Shown here: positions 16,637 to 25,070 of the stretch, piece after piece
How the letters are laid out: every line of letters starts with the position of its first letter
How positions within the stretch are numbered: the first letter of the stretch is position 1
Assembly (NCBI GenBank): GCA_934667105.1
Contig: CAKULG010000013.1
Span: forward strand, 1-64,000
Source: an uncultured Clostridia bacterium
Lineage (GTDB): Bacteria > Bacillota > Clostridia > Christensenellales > Aristaeellaceae
Length of the DNA: 64,000 nt
Direction of reading: 5' to 3'
Translations under genes and position numbers: made by a program
Notes under the pieces: model-generated
What the model was told of the DNA's origin: nothing
The model's database searches: none
Seen by the model: only the letters and a program-made list of their open reading frames with translations

Positions 16637-17926
16637 ATGAATAAAAAGAAAATCGCGGCGCTGGGGGCGGCCCTGGCGCTGCTGCTGGCGCTGACCGCCG
16701 CCTACGGCCTGGGAGCGGAACGGCGGGCCCGGGCCGCTCAGGAGAAGTTGGGGGAAATCTACGAAGGGGCGGTGCTTTCCGCCATGCGCCAGATGGACGA
16801 TATGGAGCTGCTGCTGAGCAAGGCGCTGCTTTCAGAGGACGCGGGCCAGTGCGCCCAATATCTGAGCCAGGTCAGCGCCGGAGCGGCGCAGGCGCAGCAA
16901 AGCCTGACGCTGCTGCCCTTAGCCCACGACGCGGCCGCCCGGGCGGTGAAGCTGGCAAACCAGCTATCCGATTACGCCCGGACGCTGATCGAGGCGGGAA
17001 CGCTGACGGAGGAGGACGCCCGGCAACTGGAGGCGCTCACCGCCGCCTGCGCCCAATATACGGCGGCGCTGTATCAGGCGCGGGATTCCCTGGCCCGGCA
17101 GGCGGGGGAAACGGCGGCCCCCTCTGCTTCGGAGGAGGAAACGAAAAGCTATGATACCGCCGTTTCTTATCCCACCCTCATTTATGACGGCCCTTTTTCG
17201 GATGCGCGGGAAACGGGCCCCGCCCTGGCCCTGGGCGAGCAGGAGATCACCCGGGAGGAGGCGCGGCAGATCGCCCGGGAATTCGTGGGGACGGAGCGGG
17301 TGCGCGCCCTGCAGGACGGCGCGGATATGGGGGGCAATATTCCCTGCTACGGCGTGACGGCGGCGCTGGAGGATGTGACCCTGGAGCTGGCTGTGAGCAA
17401 AAGGGGGGGCAAGGTGCTGTGGATGGCCCCCGACGCGGCCAATTTCACCCCGGAAAAAAGCCTGGAGGAGTGCCGGGAGGCGGCGCTGCTCTTTCTGGAA
17501 AGCCGGGGGTACGCCGATATGCGGCCTACCTATTTCCAGGTCTACGAGGGGGTGGCGGTGATTTCCTTCGCGGCCACCCAGGGAGAAACGCTGCTGTATC
17601 CCGATTTGGTGAAGGTGCAGCTGCGAATGGATAAGGCGGAGGTGGTAGGCCTGGAGGCCCGGCATTATTTGCAGAATCACACTGCCCGGGGGCCGCTTTT
17701 GCCCCTGCTGACCCCCGAGGAGGCCCAGGGAGCGGTGAGCGCCCGGCTGACGATTTCGGGCCGTCAGCTTTGCCTGATTCCCACCCAGGCGGGGGAGCGG
17801 CTGTGCTACGAATTTCAGGGAACCTACGGCGGGGCCTCGTATCTGTGCTATATCAACGCGGAAACGGGCAAGCAGGAGGAACTGCTGAAAATTGTGGAAA
17901 GCTCCGCAGGCCTGGAAACGGCATAG
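16637..17926 (+). CDS. ypeB: Germination protein YpeB
   Basis: This 429-residue protein is the partner required for SleB to accumulate in the spore. A hydrophobic N-terminal segment (about residues 5-25) works as a signal/anchor. A helical region follows (about 30-160). The C-terminal half has PepSY-like repeats (about 200-420) with REEARQIAREFVG and a closing 'CYINAETGKQEELLKI'. Length is close to the usual 450. A GGAGGGG site lies 9 bases before the ATG. It is 89 bases after sleB in the same direction and is followed by a very strong hairpin. Confidence 0.9.
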   Translation: MNKKKIAALGAALALLLALTAAYGLGAERRARAAQEKLGEIYEGAVLSAMRQMDDMELLLSKALLSEDAGQCAQYLSQVSAGAAQAQQSLTLLPLAHDAAARAVKLANQLSDYARTLIEAGTLTEEDARQLEALTAACAQYTAALYQARDSLARQAGETAAPSASEEETKSYDTAVSYPTLIYDGPFSDARETGPALALGEQEITREEARQIAREFVGTERVRALQDGADMGGNIPCYGVTAALEDVTLELAVSKRGGKVLWMAPDAANFTPEKSLEECREAALLFLESRGYADMRPTYFQVYEGVAVISFAATQGETLLYPDLVKVQLRMDKAEVVGLEARHYLQNHTARGPLLPLLTPEEAQGAVSARLTISGRQLCLIPTQAGERLCYEFQGTYGGASYLCYINAETGKQEELLKIVESSAGLETA

Positions 17927-17943
17927 TAAACGGGAAAAAATAT

Positions 17944-17985
17944 TACGGGGGGAGCGTTCTTGGTCGGCCCAAGAACGCTCCCCCG
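17944..17985. terminator. Strong hairpin after ypeB
   Basis: GGGGGAGCGTTCTTGG pairs with CCAAGAACGCTCCCCC around a short loop. There is no clear T-run. The GTTCTTGG..CCAAGAAC tip matches hairpins in the dispersed elements at 4366, 31138 and 51208, so this may be a member of that family rather than a simple terminator. Confidence 0.6.
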
Positions 17986-18089
17986 TACTCTTTCCCCAAA
18001 ACCGTATGGTTGGGAACAAGGAATAACGATTGCTTCTCCGCCCATAAAAGGGAGCGGAGAAAACCGTGCTGTTAAACCATTATCTTTCA

Positions 18090-18517
18090 GGGGCTGTGAA
18101 AAAACACATCTCCCGCAGCGAGGAAGCTGAAATCACGGGAAGAAGTATGGTTTTCTTTGCTAGTCTTTGCTGGCGGAGATGCAAGTAGACCGTCTGCTTT
18201 TGTCCAATCCATACAGCTTTCTTGGAGGGGGGAGCGAAACGACCGGCCTGCCAGTGGCAGGAGCGGCCTTTAGGCCGCAGGGAGCTGAGCGAGTCAACCG
18301 AAACAAGCGGGGGGCGCGGCAGCGATCCGCCGCGCCGATTGAGGCTGCGGAAGGGGGAACCGTTCTAAAAAGCGCCGCCCGTTTAGGGCGGCTGAGGGCG
18401 AGCAATTCTTAAATTGCCGCCCGAAACCTGCGCTTCCGCTTTAGCGGAGTAGCGCGGGGCGATATCTCAAAGAACGGTTCCCCCGCAAATACTTAGTTTT
18501 CGTTTTTTCACAGCCCC
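18090..18517. repeat. Hairpin-array intergenic element, copy 2, with terminal inverted repeats
   Basis: A 428-base non-coding element bounded by perfect 16-bp inverted repeats (GGGGCTGTGAAAAAAC at 18090-18105, its complement at 18502-18517). The left arm shares ACAGCTTTCTTGGA with copy 1, and the right arm shares AAGAACGGTTCCCCCGCAAA. Internal hairpins lie at 18247-18261, 18263-18278, 18313-18336, 18374-18392, 18396-18422 and about 18430-18455; loops of TTTA recur. It lies between the convergent ypeB and minus-strand sugar genes. No transposase or open frame is present and no target-site duplication is evident. The flanking 17986-18089 and 18518-18540 show no gene. Confidence 0.75.
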
Positions 18518-18540
18518 GCGTTATTTTTTCCTGTATTCTA

Positions 18541-19539
18541 TTATTTTTCCGCCGTCAGCTGGGCCTTGCCCTGCTCGTACATTTGCAGGTAAGTCTCGAT
18601 GGTGTTCCGCACGGAAGCGATATCGTTCTGGAAGGGACGATGCTGCTCCAGCGCGTCGTAGAAATCCCGAATACAGACCAGGTGGCCGCTGCCCCAGTAA
18701 TCCTTGCCCAGGGTGGCCGGAACGGGGAAGGTTTCATGCCGCCAGCCCGCGTCCGTGCGGATGGCAAGCTCCTCCTCTTCGATGCGGAGGGTGGCCTTTT
18801 CCAATTGCAGTTCCAGCATGATGGGGGCGTTCTGGGTGTAGGCGGTGGAGGCGTAGAAAAGGGCGGGCTTGCCCCCCAGCACCAGATAGGCTTCCACGGT
18901 GTCCTCCACCTGAATGACGTTCTTCAGATGGTGATTGGCCATATGGGCCTCCACCCGCTGGGGCGCGCCCAGAAAGCGCACCATCAGATCCAGGGTGTGG
19001 ATGGCCTGGTTAATCAGCGCGCCGCCGCCTTCGGTATCCCATGCGCCGCGCCAGCCGCTTTCGGTGTAATAGGGGGCGGTGCGATACCAATTCACAATGG
19101 CCCGGGCCCCCGCCAGCGCGCCGTATTCGCCGGAGGCGACGATGCGCTCCGCCGCGCGGACGTTGGGGTTATAACGGTTCTGGAAGCAAACGCCCAGGGG
19201 CGTTTTTTTCGCCGCTTCTTCCAATTGGGCCCACTGCTCCCGGTTGATGACCGGGGGCTTTTCCGTGAACACGGCCAGGCCCTTTTCCGCCGCCATCTGG
19301 GCCATGGGGGTGTGCAGATAGTGGGGCGTGCAGAGATGCACTGCGTCCAGGCTTTCCTTTTCCAGCATCTCCTCCATGGAGGCATAGGCGCGGCAGCCGT
19401 ATTTTTCGGCCATGGCCTGGGCGCGCTCGGGACGAATATCCGCGCAGGCGATCAATTGCGTATTTTCCAGCCGGGCCAGCGCCGCCGCATGCACCTGCGC
19501 AATGCCGCCGCAGCCCACAATCCCTATTTTATGCAGCAC
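18541..19539 (-). CDS. Gfo/Idh/MocA family oxidoreductase
   Basis: This 332-residue NAD(P)-dependent sugar oxidoreductase has a Rossmann GIVGCGGIA motif (residues 5-13), FTEKPP (about 90-95) and the substrate-side motif NQAIHTLDL (about 178-186). The start codon is a GTG with GGGAG upstream, two bases after the stop of the preceding gene, so translation is coupled. It is the last gene of a three-gene minus-strand operon with a second family member and a TIM-barrel isomerase. Substrate cannot be told from sequence; inositol-like or uncommon sugars are typical. Confidence 0.8.
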   Translation of the reverse strand: MLHKIGIVGCGGIAQVHAAALARLENTQLIACADIRPERAQAMAEKYGCRAYASMEEMLEKESLDAVHLCTPHYLHTPMAQMAAEKGLAVFTEKPPVINREQWAQLEEAAKKTPLGVCFQNRYNPNVRAAERIVASGEYGALAGARAIVNWYRTAPYYTESGWRGAWDTEGGGALINQAIHTLDLMVRFLGAPQRVEAHMANHHLKNVIQVEDTVEAYLVLGGKPALFYASTAYTQNAPIMLELQLEKATLRIEEEELAIRTDAGWRHETFPVPATLGKDYWGSGHLVCIRDFYDALEQHRPFQNDIASVRNTIETYLQMYEQGKAQLTAEK

Positions 19540-19541
19540 GA

Positions 19542-20696
19542 TTAATAGCTCCCTTCGGTGTTGAAGGTGACGCCCTTTTCTTCCTTATGCCGGGAGGTCT
19601 TGCACCGCTCCATCAACAGTTCCAGGAATTTATGCTCGTCGATGGGCAGGGAAACGGTGCTGTCCGTCCAGGAGGAAAGATGCATGGCGTTGGAAAGCAT
19701 CAGGCCGCGGATGCCCTCCCGGCCGTCCGCCACCAGGGGCTCGCCCCGGAGAATATGGGCGGCGAAGGCGTTGAGCACGGCGGGATGCTGAATGTTCAGC
19801 CCGTCGGTTTCCACCTCGATGCGCTCCATGGGCGGCTGCTGGAAGCCTCCTTCGCAGGATTTGCACCATTCGCGCTCGTTCACCTTCAGCCGGTCGAAAA
19901 TCACCTTGCCCGATTCGCAGATCACCTTGCCCAGCGTGCCCGTGATTTCCAGGCGGTTGGTGCCGGGGGCGTCGCCCGTGGTGGTGACGAAAACGCCGGT
20001 AGCGCCGTTTTCAAATTCCAGATAGGCGGTAACGTCGTCCTCCACCTCGATGTCGTGCCATTTGCCCTCGTGGCAGAAGGCGCGCACCTTGCAGGGCAGG
20101 CCGCACAGCCATTGCAGCAGATCCAACTGATGGGGGCACTGATTCAGCAGCACGCCGCCGCCCTCGCCCGACCAGGTGGCCCGCCAGGCCCCGGAATCAT
20201 AATAATTCTGGGTGCGATACCAATCGGTAATCAGCCAGGAAACGCGCTTCAATTCGCCCAGCTCGCCGTTTTCGATCATTTCCTTCACCTTGCGGTAAAC
20301 GCAGTTGGTGCGCTGGTTAAACATCATGGCGAAGGTGAGCTCGGGGTGCGCGTCCGCGGCGGCGATCATTTCCCGCACCTGCAGGGTGTATACGCCGGCG
20401 GGCTTTTCGCACATTACGTGCAGCCCGTGCTCCAAAGCGTCCTTGGCCAGGGGAGGATGCTGATAATGGGGGGTGCAGATGTGCACCGCGTCCGCCGCGC
20501 CGGAGGCGATCAGATCGGCGCCCTCGGTGAAGATCTGCGCGTTGGGCAGCTTTTCATGAGCCCAATCACGGCGCTCCGCCATGCGGTCGGCCACCGCCGT
20601 CACTTCAATTTCGGGGCATTTGCCCGCCAGGATGTTTTCAATGTGGCCGCGGCCCATATTGCCCGCGCCGATAATGCCCAGACGAATCTTGCTCAT
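19542..20696 (-). CDS. Gfo/Idh/MocA family oxidoreductase
   Basis: This 384-residue protein has the Rossmann motif GIIGAGNMG (residues 7-15), CEKPAG (about 95-100) and LNQCPHQLDLL (about 175-185) typical of the family. The reading frame is open to 20717, but the ATG at 20696 has AAAGGAG 8 bases upstream. It overlaps neither neighbour: 17 bases after the isomerase gene and 2 bases before the third gene. The paired oxidoreductases could carry out an oxidation/reduction pair, as in inositol epimerisation; this is inference from context. Confidence 0.82.
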   Translation of the reverse strand: MSKIRLGIIGAGNMGRGHIENILAGKCPEIEVTAVADRMAERRDWAHEKLPNAQIFTEGADLIASGAADAVHICTPHYQHPPLAKDALEHGLHVMCEKPAGVYTLQVREMIAAADAHPELTFAMMFNQRTNCVYRKVKEMIENGELGELKRVSWLITDWYRTQNYYDSGAWRATWSGEGGGVLLNQCPHQLDLLQWLCGLPCKVRAFCHEGKWHDIEVEDDVTAYLEFENGATGVFVTTTGDAPGTNRLEITGTLGKVICESGKVIFDRLKVNEREWCKSCEGGFQQPPMERIEVETDGLNIQHPAVLNAFAAHILRGEPLVADGREGIRGLMLSNAMHLSSWTDSTVSLPIDEHKFLELLMERCKTSRHKEEKGVTFNTEGSY

Positions 20697-20713
20697 ATCC
20701 GTCGCTCCTTTTC

Positions 20714-21466
20714 TCAATACCCCATTTTGGAAAGGTTGTCAAAGCTCTTCTTCAGGCAGTCGAACACCCATTCGTCGTAGCAGTTATCCTGCTCCACCAG
20801 GGCGTATTCCGTCACGCCGTTCTGCGCCGTCTGGGCCAGGATGGCGGGGAAATTGATATTGCCCTCGCCCACGGGGGCCATGCGCCCGGCGGGGGGAACC
20901 AGATCCTTGAGATGGATGCAATGCAGCCGGTCCGCATGCCGGTGCATCCAATCCAACACGTCCACCCCGGCGTATTGCAGCCAGTAGGTGTCGGCGGTCA
21001 CGCCCATCAGCTCGGCGGGCATCAGCTTCAGCAGCTTATCCATCAGCGTGCCGCCCTCGGGCAGATGCACGAATTCGAAATCGTGGTTGTGATACATCAT
21101 CAGCATGCCCGCGTCCTTGAGCTTGCGGGCCGCGCCCTCGAAATCTCGGGCGAAATATTCCACCCACTGGCCGCTGCGATAGCGGCCGGGCATGGAGCCG
21201 ATGCCCACATATTTGCAGCCGTAAATCTGGTGCTCCTCGATGAGCGCGTCCACATTCTGGAATTTCTGCTCGCCGTTATGGGTGAGCACGATTTTCAGGC
21301 CGTTAGCGTCGCACAGCGCCTTCACCCGGGCGGGGGCGATGGGGCCAATGGCGGAAAGCTGCACCGTTTTATAGCCGATTTCGGCCACCCGCTCCAGCGT
21401 GCGGCCCAGATCCGCCTCATTTTGCGCGTAATCCCTTACGGTAAACAATTGAGCGCCAATCTGCAT
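20714..21466 (-). CDS. Sugar phosphate isomerase/epimerase (AP endonuclease 2-like TIM barrel)
   Basis: This 250-residue protein opens with IGAQLFTVRD and contains YHNHDFEF (about residues 126-133), ADTYW (about 158) and CIHLKD (about 183), the metal-binding positions of the IolE/IolI-type xylose isomerase-like TIM barrel. It would isomerise or epimerise a sugar or inositol derivative. The ATG is preceded by AAAGGAGG. As first gene of the operon it sits behind its own promoter and a palindromic site. Confidence 0.82.
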   Translation of the reverse strand: MQIGAQLFTVRDYAQNEADLGRTLERVAEIGYKTVQLSAIGPIAPARVKALCDANGLKIVLTHNGEQKFQNVDALIEEHQIYGCKYVGIGSMPGRYRSGQWVEYFARDFEGAARKLKDAGMLMMYHNHDFEFVHLPEGGTLMDKLLKLMPAELMGVTADTYWLQYAGVDVLDWMHRHADRLHCIHLKDLVPPAGRMAPVGEGNINFPAILAQTAQNGVTEYALVEQDNCYDEWVFDCLKKSFDNLSKMGY

Positions 21467-21489
21467 GGATATATCCTCCTTTTATAAAA

Positions 21490-21499
21490 AACGATCGTT
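21490..21499. promoter_or_regulatory. Small palindrome in the sugar operon leader
   Basis: AACGATCGTT is a perfect 10-bp palindrome between the promoter and the isomerase start. Its central CG resembles LacI-type operators, but no regulator is nearby and short palindromes arise by chance. Confidence 0.3.
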
Positions 21500-21545
21500 C
21501 GCTGCCCTGGGGCAGGGCGACGAAGGGCCGCCTTTCTCGCTTCTC

Positions 21546-21574
21546 ATTTTACCCTGTTTTAAACGCCTTGACAA
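21546..21574 (-). promoter_or_regulatory. Promoter of the minus-strand sugar operon
   Basis: TTGTCA (21569-21574 on the minus strand) and TAAAAT (21546-21551) with a 17-base spacer. Confidence 0.55.
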
Positions 21575-21641
21575 GCGGGAAAAATCCGAAAAACTATGCA
21601 AATATCTTCTCTTTTTTATGCATTCCCTCCTTTTCGCCATC

Positions 21642-21670
21642 TTTTCCTTTTTTCAGGAAAGTGATATAAT
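21642..21670 (+). promoter_or_regulatory. Promoter of mnmG
   Basis: TATAAT at 21665-21670 with a TG at 21662-21663 forms an extended -10. The -35 (TTTTCC at 21642-21647) is weak. Start is near 21677. Confidence 0.55.
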
Positions 21671-21742
21671 ATAAGCGATGTAGCGATACGACGGCGGGAA
21701 GGACGCGGGCTGCGCGCTTTTCGCCTGAACGGAGGAATTTAT

Positions 21743-23524
21743 TTGGCGGATCTGATTGTAATCGGCGCGGGCCACGCGGGCTGCGAGGCGGCGCTGTGCG
21801 GCGCGCGGATGGGGCTGGATACGCTGCTGCTGACGCTTAACGTGGAATCGGTGGCGTTGATGCCCTGCAACCCCTCCATCGGCGGCACGGGCAAGGGCCA
21901 TCTGGTGCGTGAGGTGGACGCGCTGGGGGGCGAAATGGGCCGCGCGGCGGATGATGTGACGCTGCAAAACCGGATGCTGAACCGGGGCAAGGGCCCGGCG
22001 GTGCATTCCCTGCGCATCCAGGCGGATAAACGCGCTTATCATATGCGCATGCTGAACACGCTGTTCGCCCAGGAGCATTTGACCCTGCGCCAGGGCGAGG
22101 CGGCGGAGATTTTGACAAAAGGCGGCCGCGTCTGCGGCGTGCGCACGCTGACGGGGGATTGCATTCCCTGCCGGGCGGTGGTGGTATGCACGGGGGTGTA
22201 TTTAAAAAGCCGCATTATTATCGGCGAGGCGCAATGGGAAGGCGGCCCCCAGGGCCTGATGCCCGCCGGGGCGCTTTCGGCCTCCCTGGCCGGCTTGGGC
22301 TTCGCCCTGCGCCGCTTTAAAACGGGCACGCCCGCCCGGGTGGCGGAAAACAGCATCGATTTTGAAAAAATGGAGCCGCAGCTCGGCGACGAGCCGCCCA
22401 CGCCCTTTTCTTTTCTCACCGATACGCCGCCGCAGAATAAGCTGCCCTGCTATTTAACCTGGACCAACGCGCACACCCATGAAATCATCCGGCAAAATCT
22501 ACACCGCGCGCCCATGTTCACCGGGGCCATCAGCGGCGTAGGCGCGCGCTATTGCCCCTCCATCGAAACCAAGATCGTCCGCTTCGCCGATAAGGAGCGG
22601 CATCAGCTGTTTCTGGAGCCGGAGGGGGACGGCTATCCCGAATGGTATGTGCAGGGCATGAGCACCTCCATGCCCGAGGATGTGCAATGGGCCATGTATC
22701 GCACCATCCCCGGCCTGGAGCGCTGCGTGCTCACCCGCCTGGCCTACGCCATCGAATACGACTGCATCGATCCCACCGCCCTGACCCCCTATCTGGGGGC
22801 GCGGGAAATTCCGGGCCTGTATCTGGCCGGGCAGGTGAACGGCACCTCGGGCTATGAGGAGGCGGCGGCCCAGGGGCTATACGCAGCCATGAACGCCGCC
22901 CTTTACTGCCAGGAGCGAGAGCCCTTCCTCCTTACCCGGGATCAGGCCTATATCGGCGTGATGGTGGACGACCTGACCACCAAGGGCGCCGACGAGCCCT
23001 ACCGCATGATGACCAGCCGGGCGGAGCACCGGCTTTTCCTGCGCCAGGATAACGCCGATCTGCGGCTTACCGCCCGGGCCCACGCCGTGGGCCTGGCCAC
23101 GGACGAGCGGCTGCGGCGGATGGAGCAAAAGGCCCGGGAAACGGAGGAGCTGATTCGCCGCCTGACAGAGGAAGGCAAAATCAAGGAGCTTAAGCGCCCC
23201 GAGGCGCACCTGACGCTGCCCCCCGATTGGGCCTATTCCCCCGCCGCCCGGGAGCAGGCGGAAATTCAGATTAAATACGAGGGCTATCTGCAAAAGGAAA
23301 TGGCCCAAATTCGCCAGGCCCGGGCCATGGAGGAGGCCCTGCTGCCCCGGGACGCGGATTACGCGGCCATGAGCGCCCTGCGCTTGGAGGCGCGGCAGAA
23401 GCTGGCCGCCCAGCGCCCCCTTTCCCTGGGCCAGGCCAGCCGCATTCCCGGGGTATCCCCGGCGGATGTGGCGGTGCTGATGGTATGGCTGCGCCAGCAG
23501 GGGGAGAAAAAATCCGAAAGATAA
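21743..23524 (+). CDS. mnmG: tRNA uridine-5-carboxymethylaminomethyl modification enzyme MnmG
   Basis: This 593-residue FAD enzyme, with MnmE, modifies U34 of tRNAs that read two-codon boxes. The FAD motif VIGAGHAGCEAA is at residues 6-17, followed by PSIGGTGKGH (about 45) and the late GQVNGTSGYEEAAAQG (about 356-371). The start is a TTG with GGAGG 7 bases upstream; no ATG is better placed. It is somewhat shorter than the usual 620-630. In Bacillus the order is mnmE-mnmG-rsmG-noc; here mnmE is absent and four genes lie between mnmG and rsmG. Confidence 0.95.
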   Translation: MADLIVIGAGHAGCEAALCGARMGLDTLLLTLNVESVALMPCNPSIGGTGKGHLVREVDALGGEMGRAADDVTLQNRMLNRGKGPAVHSLRIQADKRAYHMRMLNTLFAQEHLTLRQGEAAEILTKGGRVCGVRTLTGDCIPCRAVVVCTGVYLKSRIIIGEAQWEGGPQGLMPAGALSASLAGLGFALRRFKTGTPARVAENSIDFEKMEPQLGDEPPTPFSFLTDTPPQNKLPCYLTWTNAHTHEIIRQNLHRAPMFTGAISGVGARYCPSIETKIVRFADKERHQLFLEPEGDGYPEWYVQGMSTSMPEDVQWAMYRTIPGLERCVLTRLAYAIEYDCIDPTALTPYLGAREIPGLYLAGQVNGTSGYEEAAAQGLYAAMNAALYCQEREPFLLTRDQAYIGVMVDDLTTKGADEPYRMMTSRAEHRLFLRQDNADLRLTARAHAVGLATDERLRRMEQKARETEELIRRLTEEGKIKELKRPEAHLTLPPDWAYSPAAREQAEIQIKYEGYLQKEMAQIRQARAMEEALLPRDADYAAMSALRLEARQKLAAQRPLSLGQASRIPGVSPADVAVLMVWLRQQGEKKSER

Positions 23525-23538
23525 GCAGAGGATAAAGC

Positions 23539-24339
23539 ATGCGGTTTACTTTTTGCCCGCTTTTCAGCGGCTCCAGCGGGAACGCCATTTTTATCGGCGC
23601 TCAGGATACCCGGATTCTTATCGACGCGGGCATGCCCGGCCGCGCCATTGAAAAGGCGCTGCACGAAATCGGCGTGCTGCCCGAAACGCTCACCGCCCTG
23701 GCCGTTACCCATGAGCACAGCGATCATACCAAGGGCGTTGGCATTTTAAGCCGAAAATATCATTTGCCCGTTTACGCCAACGAGCGAACCTTTAACGCCA
23801 TGGCTCGTCAGATTGGGGAAATCGAGCCCCGGAACCGCCGCTTTTTTGAGGACGGGGAGGATTTTTATATCGGCGATCTGGCGCTGCTGCCCTTTCCCAT
23901 TCCTCATGACGCGGCCGATCCGGTGGGCTATCGGGTTTTTTACGGCGGACGCAGCGTGGGCGTGGCCACGGATATGGGCTATATGAAAAAAAGCGTGCTG
24001 AATACGCTTTCGGGGGTGGATGTGCTGCTGCTGGAAAGCAACCACGACCCCGATCTGCTGATGCAGAACCCGCATTATTCCATGTATCTGAAGCAGCGCA
24101 TTCTGGGCAATCACGGCCATCTTTCCAACGCCGCCAGCGCGGAGGCGCTGCTTTCGCTGTATGAAACGGGGGTGCGCCAGGTGCTGCTGGGGCATTTGAG
24201 CGGGGAAAACAACACCCCCGAGCTGGCCCTTTCCACCGCCAGCGAGCGGCTGCGCCAGGCGGGGGTGAACCCCCATACCGACGTGGGCCTGGGCCTGGCC
24301 TGGCGGGACCGGGTGAGCAAGAAATTCGAAATCTTGTAA
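23539..24339 (+). CDS. MBL-fold hydrolase of the WalJ/YycJ family
   Basis: This 266-residue metallo-beta-lactamase-fold protein has the HxHxDH motif in THEHSDHTKG (about residues 56-65), PHDAADPVGY (about 130) and LLLGHLSGEN near 215. FSGSSGNA at residues 9-16 is the family's characteristic N-terminal loop. YycJ/WalJ is thought to be a 5'-3' exonuclease acting on DNA, linked to replication or cell-wall signalling. It begins 14 bases after mnmG and is the first of three consecutive MBL-fold genes. Confidence 0.85.
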   Translation: MRFTFCPLFSGSSGNAIFIGAQDTRILIDAGMPGRAIEKALHEIGVLPETLTALAVTHEHSDHTKGVGILSRKYHLPVYANERTFNAMARQIGEIEPRNRRFFEDGEDFYIGDLALLPFPIPHDAADPVGYRVFYGGRSVGVATDMGYMKKSVLNTLSGVDVLLLESNHDPDLLMQNPHYSMYLKQRILGNHGHLSNAASAEALLSLYETGVRQVLLGHLSGENNTPELALSTASERLRQAGVNPHTDVGLGLAWRDRVSKKFEIL

Positions 24340-24362
24340 AAAATCACAAGGAGGAGCGGAAA

Positions 24363-25070
24363 ATGCGGCTGCATGTGCTGGGCTGCCATGGGCCCTGGCC
24401 CTGCGCGGGCGGGGCGACCTCGGGCTATCTGATCGAACAGGGGGAGCAAACGCTGCTGATGGATTGCGGCGCGGGGGTGCTGGGCAAGCTGCTGGCCCTG
24501 TGCGATCCCGCGGCGCTCAGCGGCGTGCTGCTTTCCCATCTCCATGCCGACCACGCCAGCGATTTGCTGGTGCTGCGGTATTATTTGGAAAGCCGGGGCG
24601 TTTCGCTGCCCGTGTATGTGCCGGGGGAGGATGCGTCCCCCCTGCGGGCGCTGCTTTCCTGCCCGGCGCTGCAAATCGCGCCCTATCCGGATTCACTTTC
24701 GCTGGCGGGCCTGCGCGTTGCCACGCTGCCGGTGCGCCACCCTGTGCCCTGCCGCGCCCTGCGCCTGACGGACGGGGAGAAAACGCTGCTCTATACCGGC
24801 GACACCAACGATTGCCCCGGCCTGGCCGCCTTTGCCCGGGGAGCGGACGCGCTGCTGGCGGACGCGGCCTTTTTGGAAGCGGAATGGAAGGAAACGCTGC
24901 CCCACATGAGCGCGGCGGGGGCGGCGCGCCTGGCGGCGGAGGCGGGGGCGAAAAGCCTGTATTTGACGCACCTGCCCACGCGCCATGCCCCTGAAACCCT
25001 GGCGGCGGAGGCGAAAAAAATCTTCCCCGCGGCCCAGGCCGTTTTCCCGGGGCAGGTTATCGCTTTATGA
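24363..25070 (+). CDS. MBL-fold hydrolase, RNase Z-like
   Basis: This 235-residue protein has the metal motif LSHLHADHASD (about residues 58-68), an HPV/HxxD region (about 125) and YTGDTND (about 143-149), and ends with YLTHLPTRH. It resembles the YhfI/RNase Z-like branch of the metallo-beta-lactamase fold, too short for a canonical RNase Z with flexible arm. AAGGAGG precedes the ATG. Its stop overlaps the comEC start (ATGA), so translation is coupled. The substrate is unknown. Confidence 0.8.
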   Translation: MRLHVLGCHGPWPCAGGATSGYLIEQGEQTLLMDCGAGVLGKLLALCDPAALSGVLLSHLHADHASDLLVLRYYLESRGVSLPVYVPGEDASPLRALLSCPALQIAPYPDSLSLAGLRVATLPVRHPVPCRALRLTDGEKTLLYTGDTNDCPGLAAFARGADALLADAAFLEAEWKETLPHMSAAGAARLAAEAGAKSLYLTHLPTRHAPETLAAEAKKIFPAAQAVFPGQVIAL

